Shown: in pieces, positions 11,051 to 21,119 of the stretch
Layout: every line of letters begins with the position of its first letter
Numbering within the stretch: the first letter of the stretch is position 1
Assembly (NCBI GenBank): GCA_036925085.1
Contig: JAUPFP010000003.1
Span: 7,998,442 to 8,062,441 of the forward strand
DNA from: Brachycybe producta
Lineage: Eukaryota; Arthropoda; Diplopoda; Playtdesmida; Andrognathidae
Length of the DNA stretch: 64,000 bases
Direction: 5' to 3'
The notes under the pieces: generated by a model
What the model was told of the DNA's origin: nothing
What the model saw: only the letters and a program-made list of their open reading frames with translations
Database searches by the model: none
Program-made: the position numbers and the translations under genes

Positions 11051-11887
11051 TGTAACGAATCTATCGTTTAAGATTCAGCGTTTCAGAATCACCCTGTACA
11101 TGTAATCACGGATGTAATGAAAGGTTCTCACCTCATGCTTGGGGGTGGTTGGGAGGTTATCACGACGATGACTCCCTGCCCTCCAAGATGAGAAGAATAG
11201 CCCAAAAGGACTGTATCGATGGTTAATAGGATAGATCCTAGAAGAGCCATCGATGCAGAACTTTTGGACGTGAGGATCTTTACAAATTGTTAATAGAAGG
11301 ATGGTCGTACATCCTTCTGTATTGTTATAGTTTATACATCTTATAGATGTTTTCGTTCTTGTAAAAGTGATAGCTCACTTTTAGGTCCGAGTGTGTCCAA
11401 GAGACTTGGACACACCTGGAGCCTTTATCGTAATCAGATGTTTGCATCGTATTTTGAGTATAAATACAAGAGGTTGTAGATTGAGAGGACAGATCGGAGA
11501 TTCGGAATTGTATACAACAGACCGATGCTATGCGATATCTCTCTCAATCTACAGGACTCTCTGTTTATGGAATAAAGATAATATTTCAACCAGTAATTTC
11601 GACGTGTGGACTCAATCATTCCATGGGAGTGGGACTTAGAATTGCAGCCGCCACTTCGCCGATGTTTCCACCGGACAACAAAGTCTCCAGCAGCCGAGTG
11701 TAAAAGGACATCTCTACAATATTTTCTACCACAGGTCTCCTGAGGTACCGACCCTTGTGTCCCTGGTGGTTAAGTATGCAACACAGGAGCCAATAGACCG
11801 AAAGACTTAATCATCAACATCCATTCGACACTTCTAGATGGCTAGCAGAGACCTCTCTACTAACCCTACGGAAACGGGGATGTTACA
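11051..11887 (+). repeat. GypA2 3' LTR
   Basis: An 837-bp LTR beginning TGTAACGAAT and ending GATGTTACA, so the ends form a short TG...CA inverted repeat. It is preceded by the polypurine tract. A TATA-like GTATAAATA lies near 11458 and a poly(A)-type AATAAA near 11571, consistent with U3, R and U5 order. GypA1 sequence follows directly at 11888. No matching 5' LTR is in the window. Confidence 0.85.
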
Positions 11888-11914
11888 CGATTCAATGATT
11901 TCCTGCACCGAAAA

Positions 11915-13370
11915 ACGTGACTGACGTCAGAAGCTTCCTTGGAATGACCGGCTACTACAACCGTTTCATTAAGAATTACTCCAAGATCGCCAGACCAATG
12001 CAAGCCCTTGTCAAGAAGGACCTGGACTTCAAGTGGGATGACTGCGAGGTCGCTTTTGATAGTCTGAAGAAGGCTCTTTGCTCCGCTCCGATTCTAACTT
12101 TGTATGATCCGGAGGCAGAAATTGCCTTGCATACTGATGCTTGTGACTACCAGATTGGTGTCATCCTTTATCAGTATGCGAAAAATGAGAGGAAACCTGG
12201 AGTTCTAGGTTACTACAGCCGGAAACTCCAGGGAGCAGAACGAAACTATGGAACGACTGAAAAAAAATGTTTTGCAATCGTTTATGGCATAGAAAAAGCC
12301 AGACCGTATGTTTTCCACCGAAAATTCAGAGTATTCACCGATCATAAGGCCCTGTGCTATTTAAAAACAGCACAGAATCTTGATGGCCGATTGGGAAAAT
12401 GGCAAATGAAACTACAACCATACGACTATGAAGTAGTTTACAAAAAGGGTAAAACACACGTGGACGCCGATTGTGTCTCACGTTATGAGAGCAAAGTTCC
12501 TGCTAGTTGGAAGCAGAATAATGGAGAGATGGAAGCTCTCGAAGATCTTCACATCTTTACAGTCTACTACGATTTCCAGTGGGAACGGGAGCAATCCCTT
12601 GATGATGAACTTCTCATCAAAGAATCACTCCAGAAAGATCGACTGCATCCCTATCACAAGAAATTCGCGATAGTGGATGGCGTTTTATACCACCTTAAGT
12701 ATGAAGACACCGTGCCAGTACTAACATGTACTGTGCCCCGACAATTGAGAATTGGAATTCTCCAAATGCTCCACGATGTGCCTGAGGCCGGACATTTCGG
12801 ATTCACCAAAACGATGAAGAGGATCCAGAAGCGATTCTATTGGAAAACAATGAAAGCAGATGTCGCCGACTATGTCAGGTCATGCCACATCTGTCAAGAG
12901 AACCAAACTGTCGCACCAAAAAGTACCTGGATTGCTTCAGCCAATCATTGTGGGAAAACTGACAGTGTTGGGGGATGGATTATGTTGGTCCTCTCCCGAA
13001 ATCAACCGGAGTTCAACATATTTTGATTGCAGTGGATTACGTGACAAAGTATTGTCGCCAAAGCAGTGGCAAGAGCAACAGCTCAGGCAGCAATTGCCTT
13101 CATCAAGGACAAAATTGTAAACGAATTTGGAGTTCCTCAGAAGATCATCACTGATCGAGGACCCCAATTTTTGAGTAACGAGACAAGCGTTTTTCAAGAC
13201 CTACGCAATCCAGCACACCGCAACAACAGCTTATCGTCCTGAAGCTGATGGGTTGGCAGAAAGCAGACTGACTGGAAAAAGAGATTAGGTGACGCGGTTA
13301 TGGCCTACAATCTTGTAGAGCATAACTCGACAAAATTTCCGCCATATCGATTGATGTTCGGGCGCGAGCC
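11915..13370 (+). pseudogene. GypA1 RNase H and integrase remains
   Basis: RNase H is visible at about 12100-12480 (HTDACDYQIGVIL, TTEKKCFAIVYG, TDHKALCYLKTA, then the HVDADCVSRY end motif). The integrase zinc-binding part is near 12760-12900 (LHDVPEAGHFGF and SCHICQ). The catalytic core follows to about 13370, ending in the FGREPRT motif. It is interrupted by the GypB LTR piece. The remains are broken in several places. Confidence 0.82.
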
Positions 13371-13388
13371 CAGGACCACGTTGGATAA

Positions 13389-13760
13389 TGTGGCAACCTG
13401 GTCTTCTCAAACAAATTTTCGATTGAGCAGACGAACTCCCTATGGTGATCTGCCTGACAGCATATAGTAGGCTATTAGGTCGGACGCCATTTTGGTGCCA
13501 GCAGACCTCTCACCATTGGAGTCAATGGGTGAGAGGTCAGAAGTGACCACTGTCCCCTCCAGGTGGAGTTGCCTGGAGTTTTCTTTGGCTTGGTCAGCCA
13601 TTGAATCTGGGCAGTGTGTTGTAGGCCAGTGACTGAGAAGGATCATCTTTGCTGGAGGCCAGGGTGGCCTCCATTGTTCCTTTGTTTGGAGTTTGTTCTT
13701 TTGTTTTGGTTTGGCCTTTGTTGTTTTCCATGGGGACTTGGCTGGTGGATTGCACCATGG
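13389..13760 (+). repeat. GypB LTR 5' piece inserted in GypA1 integrase
   Basis: Starts TGTGGCAACCTGG at 13389, as the GypB-1 LTR does at 25694, and follows it closely by eye for about 370 bp. It includes the hairpin block around GACCTCTCACC...GGTGAGAGGTC and the CCTCCAGG block. It stops near the GGATTGCACCA block, about halfway through the full LTR, where GypA1 sequence resumes. The downstream LTR half is absent. Confidence 0.85.
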
Positions 13761-13819
13761 ATGCTGCTGGAAAGAACATAGAAGCTGCCCGGAGGTGCAG
13801 AAAAAAACTACGATGAGAA

Positions 13820-15473
13820 ACATCGTATGATTCCGGACTACAAGCCGGGACAGAAAGTATTGATACGAGATCGTGTGCCAAAGCCAGGAATGGCTCAGAA
13901 ACTCATCTGGCCATACAAGGAACCCTGCACTGTCACCAAGAAACTAACTTACTTAGTCTACGAGATCGAGTACGTTACTCGATCTGGGTTGACTACGAGA
14001 GACACCATCATCGTTCAGCAAATGAGGCCCTATTTCGAGGCCAATGATCTAAGGGCTCCTCAAACGAACTTACCTGATGGCATCGAAGAAGTTGCCAGCG
14101 CCAAGAAAAAGTCTGACGCTGATGGAGATGTTATTTACGAAGCAGACGACGACTTACCTGTTGAGAGTACTCCAGAAGTTCGTCGTAAAGAAGTTACCCC
14201 CGATGCCAGCCAAGAAACTCATCTGGAAACTTCTGAAAAAGAGGAAGAGGAAATTCCAGAGATACCACTGGAACCACCTAAGAGGAAACGCGGGAGACCA
14301 AAGAAAACTGCTCCAAAAGAACCAGTCCAATTGGATTCCCGTGTGCAAACACGTGGTGGAGAAAGGAAAAATTACGCAAATGCCAATTTACCACCAAGAT
14401 TGGCGAAATTTGGCATTAAAATGGCCAAATTAGACCCAGAAAGTCAAAAAGAAGCATCAGATGATGCCGAAATTCGATTTTGCCACCTTGCGCAGCGCCG
14501 TCTGGTGGGAAAAATTAAGAAAAGAGGAAAAGAAGAAAAACCGGAAGTAACTAATAGCTCCGCCTCTTCTGACCCGGAAATTAGACTTGGCAACCCCTCA
14601 GAACCACGTGGGGACACCTCCGCCATTTTGGACGCCAGTTACAAATTCACTTCTGAAAGAGAAGGACGCGAAAGCAAAGTTTCGCAATTTTCAAAAGTGT
14701 CAAGTGTTAGAAAGTCTGATTTTAAAAAGAAGATGCCACGTTCTTTCGGAAAAGTATCAACTAGCAGTGAGGAGTCCTTTAATTTCACCGCCTTATTCGG
14801 AAGCAATCACGATGACGACGTAATGGAGATTGAGGACGCCGCCCAGAAGACCGATGCAGCCATTGCGGCTGAAAAGCCTTCAGGCAGCAATGCCTCAACT
14901 TCAGAGAAGAACCGGAACGATTTGGGCAACTCTTTCAAGAAACGAAAGAGCCCCGAATCGGAAGATGAGTTAGTCAATCGTTTTGTTCCGTTAATGCGAT
15001 CTCCGCCTCCTCAGTTAGGTAATCTGGAACCCGATGTTTATATGGGACCAGCCATTGATCCAGCCCAGCAGTTTCCACGCCCTCCAGAAGAGATGGACAT
15101 GCCGCCCGGCAGTGATGCCGAAGGAGGAGTACCTGTGGAACTGTACTCCTCGAATCGCCGGGGCCGCACACGTGGAGAAAGAAATGCAGACAAAAGGGCC
15201 ATGAAGGAGTGGATTGCCAAGCAGAACGAAGAATGCATAAAAAGGGGTCAAAAAGCCATTGAGATACCTGCCGTCGGCACCGCCTTGCCGACCATCAAGA
15301 AAGCAGTTCGTGACACGTCTCCCGCCAACAGTTGGGCCATAGTGGATGAACCCGTGAGGGGATATCGACCAGAGCTGACCAGGAAGCTGGTGCTGCCAGG
15401 ACCAATTTCGGTCCCGGCACCACCAAGAGAAGTATCGATCGTGACGTCGACTCATATTTTACCCAACTTATGA
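13820..15473 (+). pseudogene. GypA1 integrase tail and accessory frame
   Basis: Open for about 548 codons. The first about 75 residues are the integrase C-terminal region (YKPGQKVLIRDRV, then YEIEYVTRSG). The rest, about 470 residues, is a charged, low-complexity extension with an AT-hook-like KRKRGRPKK near 14285, many S/E-rich stretches and a proline-rich C-terminal part (SNRRGRTRGERNADKRAM, and VLPGPISVPAPP at the end). No transmembrane segment is evident. Position and character match the accessory frames after integrase in GypA2, GypC and GypB, but I cannot align it convincingly to them. Confidence 0.6.
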
Positions 15474-15607
15474 TTATTTCTATAGCTCATTTTTTCTCTG
15501 TATCGCGCGGTGCCTGCACAGAGAAGATTCAAGCTACAGAAAGAGTTGGATGGAGTTGGATTACGATCATCCTCCTGCATGGGGGTGAAATCGATGCAGA
15601 GGGAATG

Positions 15608-15885
15608 CCACGAGGGAAGATGCATATCAGCATCGACGGAGGGACGATGATATGCATTTTTCCTCCGTCGATGCTGATATGCATCTTCCCTCCGTCGATG
15701 CTGATATGCATCTTCCCTCCGTCGATGCTGATATGCATCTTCCCTCCGTCGATGCTGATATGCATCTTCCCTCCGTCGATGCTGATATGCATCTTCCCTC
15801 CGTCGATGCTGATATGCATCTTCCCTCCGTCGATGCTGATATGCATCTTCCCTCCGTCGATGCTGATATGCATCTTCCCTCGTGG
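15608..15885. repeat. 27-bp minisatellite flanked by perfect 37-bp inverted repeat
   Basis: About eight direct copies of a 27-bp unit (CCGTCGATGCTGATATGCAT followed by CTTCCCT) run from about 15660 to 15880. The left flank 15608-15644 is the exact reverse complement of 15849-15885, so one unit lies inverted at the left end and the whole array is a fold-back. Open frames on both strands through it (repeating CIFPPSMLI or its antisense) are products of the 27-bp periodicity and not genes. The short stretch 15474-15607 to its left holds no recognisable gene. Confidence 0.92.
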
Positions 15886-16364
15886 TGATTACCATTCTTA
15901 AAGATGCTGTAGCTGCTTCAGGATCGTATGTCTCTTGCCTTATGGTGTCTCCGGAAACTGTAGAGAAGTTATTAGTTACCAAACATAAAGACAACGTAGT
16001 TTCTCATTGTAACACTTTTATTCATCTTTGCTCAGAAACATCAAGAGTACAAAGAAGAATTGTTTAGATTAAAGGTGCGTCCTCATGCCCAAGATGCGGT
16101 ACGGAATAATCAACGTAATACAATTTAGAGCAAAGACAAGGACAAGAAACAAAGAGGAACACGGTCCTTTTATACCTTGGACCTGTGTACACCTACAAGG
16201 TGTAACCAGGTCCAAGCCACCATGGTCCTAAGTGAATCACTCCACCACTTCGATGTGCATCAGAAGTGTGAGTCAGAGAGGAGGGAAGGACAAGCGGGAG
16301 TTGTTTACCCCCCAGGCTATGGTTTTGGTGGGAATGGGAGTTACTGGGTGTTACAAGTGTAACA
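15886..16364 (-). repeat. LTR-like promoter repeat, type F, copy 1
   Basis: On the minus strand it begins TGTTACACTTGTAACACCC near 16364. It has an imperfect hairpin around TTGGACCTGG and CAGGTCCAA (about 16180-16220), then a TATA-like GGTATAAAAGG just downstream. A related copy in plus orientation lies at 28195-28530 with the same hairpin, the same TATA box and the same downstream order. This looks like an LTR or another promoter-bearing repeat of unknown family. I could not find its 3' end or a target duplication. Confidence 0.5.
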
Positions 16365-16449
16365 AAAAATAAAGGCAAAAAAGAAAAAAAAGGGTATCTT
16401 ATGTGATTTATATCATGATTTTTTGTGATTTAAAACATTTAATTCACAT

Positions 16450-17010
16450 GATGCACACCACAATGCATCCTATTTTTGCTATTTTTGCAGTAAGTCAAGT
16501 TATTCAGATTTAGAGCTGCCAAGTTACACATGGCATTTATACTGTAGATTTAGAGAAAGCGAATGATAAAGTGCCATGAAATTTACTGTGGGAGGTTTTG
16601 CAAAAGAGAGGATAGTGGCTAGTGGCAGGACTGCCTATGGGCCTTCAGTAGCTTTACGGATAGAATTGGGGTGCATGAAACTACAAAGATTAGTCCATAT
16701 CGATTCATTTTGGTACTGGATGAATCACGGGCTGGGGATCCACCAAAGAAGATTTAGAGATCAGGGTAGAGGATACCAGGAAGGCCTTGGAATCAAGGGG
16801 GTTTAAAAAAGCAGGACAACAACAACATATAATTTTGGAGGAATGAGAAAGGTGAGTCAAATAATTGGCTCAGACTTTGGGACACTAATGTAACAGGGGA
16901 ATTACATATTTACGATCGGTCCCATAGAACAATAGTGGCATACATATTTAGATGTTACAAACAGGATTAAGGTAGGTTGGCAAAAGTGAGTTTAAAATGA
17001 GAAAACTACT
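16450..17010 (+). mobile_element. RTE-like LINE relic, RT piece
   Basis: Decayed copy of the LINE at 30740-33333. Recognisable stretches are CCTATTTTTGC and CAAGTTATT, TTTAGAGAAAGC (the FIDLEKAYD region), TTAGTCCATATC near the QGSALSPYLF region, and AGGCCTTGGAATCAAGGGGG. It covers part of the RT domain and is full of indels and stop codons. It is much more decayed than the copy at 31-33 kb. Confidence 0.8.
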
Positions 17011-17864
17011 TGTTTTTAAAATTTGTTTTAAATTAAAATTTAATTTTATGGTGGTTTTCTCCCAAACCAGTGTAGTTCAATCTGCAGTTAGAGACTCTGG
17101 CACATTTATAGAAGCCCAGAAACATTCATAGTCTCAGGAACCCTCCTAAAAAATAAAAAAAACATGCCTAGAGGACCAGATACACACCGAAGGCCTAAAA
17201 CTTTCACAGACACTTCTATCATAAACACTCCTAGAGGACCAGTAACACTACGACAGGGTCAGTAACACTACGACAGGGTCAGTAACACTACGACAGGGTC
17301 AGTAACACTACGACAGGAGGTTCAGGAAGTTTTGGAGACCATAATGAGCACTCATTTAAGAGGAAATCTCATCCCATCTCATCAAATCCCATAAGATGGG
17401 ATAGAACTAAACAAAAATAGATCAGACAGGTGGGACTCATGAAACTTTTGAGACTGATTTGACCTATGGAACTGATGGGAAATTTGGACTGATTGGATGA
17501 TGAAGCCTTAATGAGATGGAATGACACCAAAATGTGTTAGTACTTTTGGGGAACACTCATAGAGGTTCGGAAACACTTTGACATAGCCTGGCAGCATGAT
17601 GGTGTCAACTAGAGACTGCCAGACAGATTTTTTTTTCTGATTGGGACATTATTAACTAATTTTTGAGCCAAAAATCAAAACTTTGTTCGGTATCAGTCTA
17701 TATATCTAGGGTTAAATCAGCATGTTGCTGGCTCTTGGTCTACAAGGTCTGTGCTTGTAGCTACAAGTGTGCTTGTGCTACAGAAAATATACGAGTGTAA
17801 ACTATTTCTAACAACTAGTATAACTTCTAGCAGTTGTGTTACGGGGCCCTGGAGGCTAAAACAG
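17011..17864. other. No gene seen; short tandem repeats only
   Basis: AT-rich DNA lying between two pieces of a decayed LINE. It contains the 20-bp tandem repeat described separately and a short inverted repeat around ATCCCATCTCATC and GATGGGAT near 17370-17402. I see no exon with plausible splice sites. Confidence 0.5.
17241..17320. repeat. Four copies of a 20-bp tandem repeat
   Basis: Four consecutive 20-bp units, AGTAACACTACGACAGGGTC, with the last unit differing at its end. The units are essentially identical, so expansion is recent. There are no spacers between units, so it is not a CRISPR. Confidence 0.95.
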
Positions 17865-17995
17865 GTACAGAAAATTCCAAACAAAACCAGGGACATGGTG
17901 GTAAAATGGGATGAGGGCATGTGGGGTGTCTGGGAGTTTGGCACAAAATTGAAAAGAGTTGGGTGATAGAAACTGTAAAGCCGACCCTGTGTATT
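17865..17995 (+). mobile_element. RTE-like LINE relic, 3' end piece
   Basis: Matches the last part of the LINE coding region: ACCAGGGACATGGTGGTAAA, GATGAGGGCATGTGGGGT, then GGCACAAAATTG and AAAGCCGACCCTG. These parallel the 3' end of the copy at 33180-33300. It is probably the 3' end of the same relic as 16450-17010, separated by unrelated sequence. Confidence 0.78.
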
Positions 17996-18374
17996 CTTGA
18001 AAATTAGTGGCGATAAAATTGATAAGGATTTTTTTGTACGATATTAGATTTCAAATGCTTTTATGTAAAATGAAATTTTGTATATGAAACCGTTCATGAG
18101 ATATACGCAAAAACCGACTATCAAGATCTGTTCAAAGCCACAGCAACAAAAGCTCACACAGTATCCATGATGACATTTAATATGTTAAACTAATGTACAT
18201 ACCTAAATGAGTATATATTACTAAAAATTAGCTATTTTTTTCCACTATTAGCCAAAATCCTTCATACAGGAATCCTATAATGTTCATTAAGCAGATACAA
18301 ATAAATAAAATATTAAATATTAAATTATTAATAATAATAAAAGTGTGGCACACAGGGTCGCCACAAGGTCATAT
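17996..18374. other. AT-rich DNA, nothing recognised
   Basis: AT-rich, low-complexity in part (ATTAAATATTAAATTATTAATAA near 18310). A segment at about 18345-18370 (GGCACACAGGGTCGCCACAA) may be a primer-binding-site-like stretch belonging to the candidate minus-strand LTR on its right. No coding signal. Confidence 0.4.
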
Positions 18375-19306
18375 TGTGACGGACCTTTTTCCACTAGTAG
18401 AATCTGCTCTTTTAGGTTAATACGAGCGAGTTTTCACTCATATTGATAGTGAGTGGCTAGGTCACTAATTCTACTGGCCCGGGAGGACTAGACCAATATA
18501 ACGTCTATTCTGTGTCCTCACTAGTCTCTGGCAAAAGACTTCACAGTCTTGAGGATCTTTAATCTCTGTATCTCTAGGACTTTCATCCGTAAATCTGCCC
18601 TAAGAATCGTGTAAAATATACTTACTCATTCGTTGCAGGTTTGCACCTGTTGGGACCTTGAAGTATCCAAGAAAGGTGAAGGCCTGCAAAATGATGAAGT
18701 TCACAATCGCGGAATTTAAAGTTTAAGTCGATAAAACACCACTGGTTTAGTTAAATAGACTATCGTTTATTTCGTAGATAAAGTATCAGGCAGAAACGAA
18801 ATAGAACTGGAATTAATTGCACAACACATAAAAAAATAACGTTCAAAATAATATCTAAAAACCTAGCCAGAATTGGGCATAGGTTCGTTATTTAAGAACT
18901 CACTTGAAATCTATCCCAATTTGGGCATAGATTCTCTGTTTAAGAAGTGCTTCAAAAATGCTTAAATTACATACAAAAACATGGCCTTTTTAAACCCAAA
19001 AAGAGGATACTGAGAACACTTTCTCAGTATCCCCTGATTGGGCAAAAACACAAGTAAAAACCAAACTGGCCAATCAAAAACGATTGACCAGTGGTCACCA
19101 AAATATTAGAGATGAGTCACCCTTTTAATTAAAAGGGGGGAAAAACGTAAACAACTTCAAATTAAAGTAAGAATCCACTCATGTGGAAGGATAATACAAT
19201 GGTAAAGAGGGGAGAACGATAAGGTCAAGCTAAAAATAGAATCTGGGTCAATCGGTACCTATTAGTACCGAGTGGTCCAGAAGCTACAAAATACATGGTG
19301 TCTACA
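18375..19306 (-). repeat. Candidate LTR, unknown gypsy-like family
   Basis: Read on the minus strand it would begin TGTAGACACC at 19306 and end GGTCCGTCACA at 18375. It has a TATA-like TTTAAAAAGG near 18990, a poly(A)-type AATAAA near 18775, and after its end a stretch (TTGTGGCGACCCTG) placed like the primer-binding site of the other elements here. It holds a 12-bp-stem hairpin GGATACTGAGAA...TTCTCAGTATCC near 19000-19030 and a diverged direct repeat around GAATTGGGCATAG and AATTTGGGCATAG. A target duplication is not evident. This is a structural guess. Confidence 0.35.
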
Positions 19307-20216
19307 AAATTAAAGAAACCCAAAACAATAACGGCGCTAAATTAAGAAAATAGCGGCGGGCCCCAAAACGTCTCAATATTGGTGATGTGGGTCAGAATTG
19401 CAACAATCGCCGTTTTTCTTAGTGAATGCTTCTTCTATTAGACGTTAATGGAGGTAAAATTAATTTTACCAAAGTTTTTAACAGTTTTTAGGTTAGGATT
19501 CGAAATATTTGAAAGAAGAAAAAACCTTGAAGATTCGAGGTTTCGAATTTGGAAGATTTTTCAAGTGTCGCAGGATTCGAAATATTAAATGTGCCATCTG
19601 TAGTTTTTAATATGCAAACAAAAATTAGACTTCATTCCCACAATATGCTTCACTACATAGGTTATACAGTGACTCATAAAGGTCATGGGAGTTGCATATT
19701 GTAACTGAAGGTTTTATGTCTATGTTAATCACCGCTGCCCACACACATTATTCAAACGATTTGAGTTAATAGAATCAGTTTAATTATTTAATATTTATAT
19801 TATACTAGCTGAGTACCCCTGCCAACCATTTGCACTAAAAAGATGTTTGTAACAAAAAACCATTTGCCCTAAAGGTGAAAGGGTTTGGGAATGCATAGTG
19901 GACAAACACAGATAGGCGGGTTGCCTATCTGTGTTTGTCCACTGCACATCCAAAAATAAGTCGCAGTGTGAATGAAAGTATGTGGCCCCATCCTGTATCA
20001 CACGAAGACACTATTAAGCAAACAACCTGACAGAATTTCGGTTATATAGATTAGTATTTGATCTTTGAATAAAAAATGAAAATATGAACAATATCTAAAA
20101 TGCAAAAATATACACTTCCCAGTGTGGCAGTGATTTATAATCAGTGTAGTATGGTTTAAACCAAAAAATCGGGTTAATTTTTTTTCTTCAAACTAAAAAA
20201 ACCAGCCATAATGCAC
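19307..20216. other. RUSF1 intron DNA, no exon seen
   Basis: AT-rich DNA left of RUSF1 exon 3, so part of its third intron. It contains twice-occurring AGGATTCGAAATATT (near 19495 and 19571), a TATACTAGCTGAGTACC stretch near 19800 of the kind found at dispersed repeat ends, and the 21-bp perfect hairpin at 19897-19943. I searched the minus strand for the GMLGRI-type continuation of RUSF1 and did not find it. Confidence 0.45.
19897..19943. repeat. Perfect 21-bp inverted repeat, 5-nt loop
   Basis: 19897-19917 (AGTGGACAAACACAGATAGGC) is the exact reverse complement of 19923-19943, with loop GGGTT. Weaker pairing continues outward for several bases. It lies within intron 3 of the RUSF1 gene. It may be the core of a small fold-back repeat. 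Confidence 0.92.
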
Positions 20217-20331
20217 CTCTTAGTAGCCAGGTAATAGTTGCTGCCAATGGAGTGGCATTTTGATCGCCAACGCCAATCGACGTGAGAATGGCTTGGGTTG
20301 ATAACGTGCCCATCAAGGTGCTGATGAATGC
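20217..20331 (-). CDS. RUSF1: RUSF1 (RUS1/DUF647 family), coding exon 3
   Basis: A 115-bp exon on the minus strand between acceptor CTTTCGCTAG and donor AG/GTGCAT. It encodes 38 codons plus one base, starting AFISTLMGTLSTQAIL and continuing through a GVGDQNATPLAATITWLLR block. This is the conserved start of the DUF647 domain; the human protein, as I recall it, reads ATQAVLLGIGVG and ATATWLVKD at the same place. The exon ends in phase 1 with G, which would complete the expected Asp. RUS-family proteins are integral membrane or plastid/ER-associated proteins linked to vitamin B6 and auxin in plants; the animal function is poorly defined. Downstream exons are not found in the window. Confidence 0.9.
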
Positions 20332-20400
20332 CTAGCGAAAGTGATTATTTATTAAAGAGGATGTATTGTGGGAAAAACATGAATGAATAAATTTCCATAC

Positions 20401-20478
20401 CTGGAAAGTGTCCCACAATTGATAGTTCAAATAGTCCTTGCTAACACTCTCTGGATAACCTTGAGGTAGAAACACGCT
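20401..20478 (-). CDS. RUSF1: RUSF1, coding exon 2
   Basis: A 78-bp (26-codon) exon on the minus strand between acceptor GGTACTTTCAG and donor CAG/GTATGG, phase 0 at both ends. It encodes SVFLPQGYPESVS, then DYLNYQLWDTFQ. This is the FLPQG[YF]P[ED]SVS..DY..YQ[LF]WD signature that precedes the DUF647 domain in animal RUSF1. It is separated from exon 3 by a 69-bp GT-AG intron. Exons 2 and 3 run in the same order as in the family protein, with frames that match exactly. Together they are strong evidence for a real host gene on the minus strand. Confidence 0.92.
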
Positions 20479-20883
20479 CTGAAAGTACCACAAAGAGATA
20501 TGCGTTACAATCAGGATTTCCTTAACCTGCGCTCTACAGTATCTTCTATATCACTTCAAGTTGGGCCGAAATAAAAAACAAAAACTTTTAATAAAGGTCA
20601 AAAACACAAATTTTCATAACAATATGCATTTACTCATCTATTTTCTAAGTTTATAGTCTCTCGTACCCAAGGATAATATAAGTGAGGATATAAAACTCCG
20701 CCACTTTTCTGTTAACGCTGAATTTTGCCTACATCAATCATTTTTTGCAAGCCCTCTGCTCTGTTGCCCGGCTCTACTTTTAGCTTACAATAATTCGAAA
20801 TAAATAATTATAATTTAACTATTTTAATAATTAAAAAAAAGAAATGAATATTGGAATGAAATAGAAAATTATGAAGAACAAAT
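20479..20883. other. RUSF1 intron 1, left end
   Basis: AT-rich DNA right of exon 2, part of the first intron. The minus strand near 20775-20710 has a short open run (VEPGNRAEGLQKMIDVGKIQR) without convincing splice sites. I do not call it. No other coding signal. Confidence 0.4.
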
Positions 20884-21030
20884 AAATAATTTTGAAAAAT
20901 CAATAATTTTGAAAAATCAATAATTTTGAAAAATCAATAATTTTGAAAAATAAATAATTTTGAAAAATAAATAATTTTGAAAAATAAATAATTTTGTAAA
21001 ATAAATAATTTTGTAAAATAAATAATTGTT
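20884..21030. repeat. 17-bp AT-rich tandem repeat
   Basis: About eight or nine units of AATAATTTTGAAAAATC and close variants (later units end AAATA, then GTAAAATA). The gradual change of variant along the array suggests stepwise duplication. The GypB-1 fossil begins within about 80 bp of its right end. Confidence 0.9.
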
Positions 21031-21119
21031 TTCAAAACTAGAAGGTCAATTATTTTAAGTTTTTTTTAATAACAATACCTTAAAAATATACATTTTATAG
21101 CAGCTTGAAACCCGTTTTT

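Larger units (their letters stand above)
1936..11887 (+). mobile_element. GypA2, Ty3/gypsy fossil nested in GypA1
   Basis: A long, nearly full internal region lies between two pieces of GypA1. Its order is gag (about 1980-3570), protease (about 4340-4660), RT-RNase H-integrase (about 5215-8040), two further reading frames (about 7890-10514), an AT-rich 3' untranslated stretch, a G-run polypurine tract and a 3' LTR (11051-11887). No 5' LTR or primer-binding site is seen at the left junction, so the copy lacks its 5' end. It is broken at a handful of sites but its long open stretches suggest moderate age, younger than its GypA1 host. The 3' LTR ends TGTTACA and GypA1 sequence resumes directly. 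Confidence 0.88.
11888..15473 (+). mobile_element. GypA1, right part
   Basis: Continuation of the element seen at 1-1935. It starts at the FPAPKN and VTDVRSFLG motifs that follow the RT palm in this clade, then has RNase H, integrase and a long post-integrase frame. A piece of a GypB LTR (from 13389) interrupts the integrase region. No clear 3' LTR of this element was identified after 15473. A purine run near 15578 is a possible polypurine tract but the sequence beyond it is minisatellite. Confidence 0.8.

Noticed and set aside
15470-15994. Open frames on both strands encoding repeated CIFPPSMLI or QHRRREDAY-type peptides
   Set aside because: They are forced by the 27-bp minisatellite, whose unit is a multiple of three and lacks stops in several frames. 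No start context or homology supports a gene.
17241-17320. Considered as a CRISPR-like array
   Set aside because: The units are contiguous with no spacers, and the surroundings are eukaryotic.
20700-20790. Minus-strand run VEPGNRAEGLQKMIDVGKIQR considered as another RUSF1 exon
   Set aside because: No acceptor/donor pair in a workable phase. Exon 1 at 29168-29010 joins exon 2 in phase without it.
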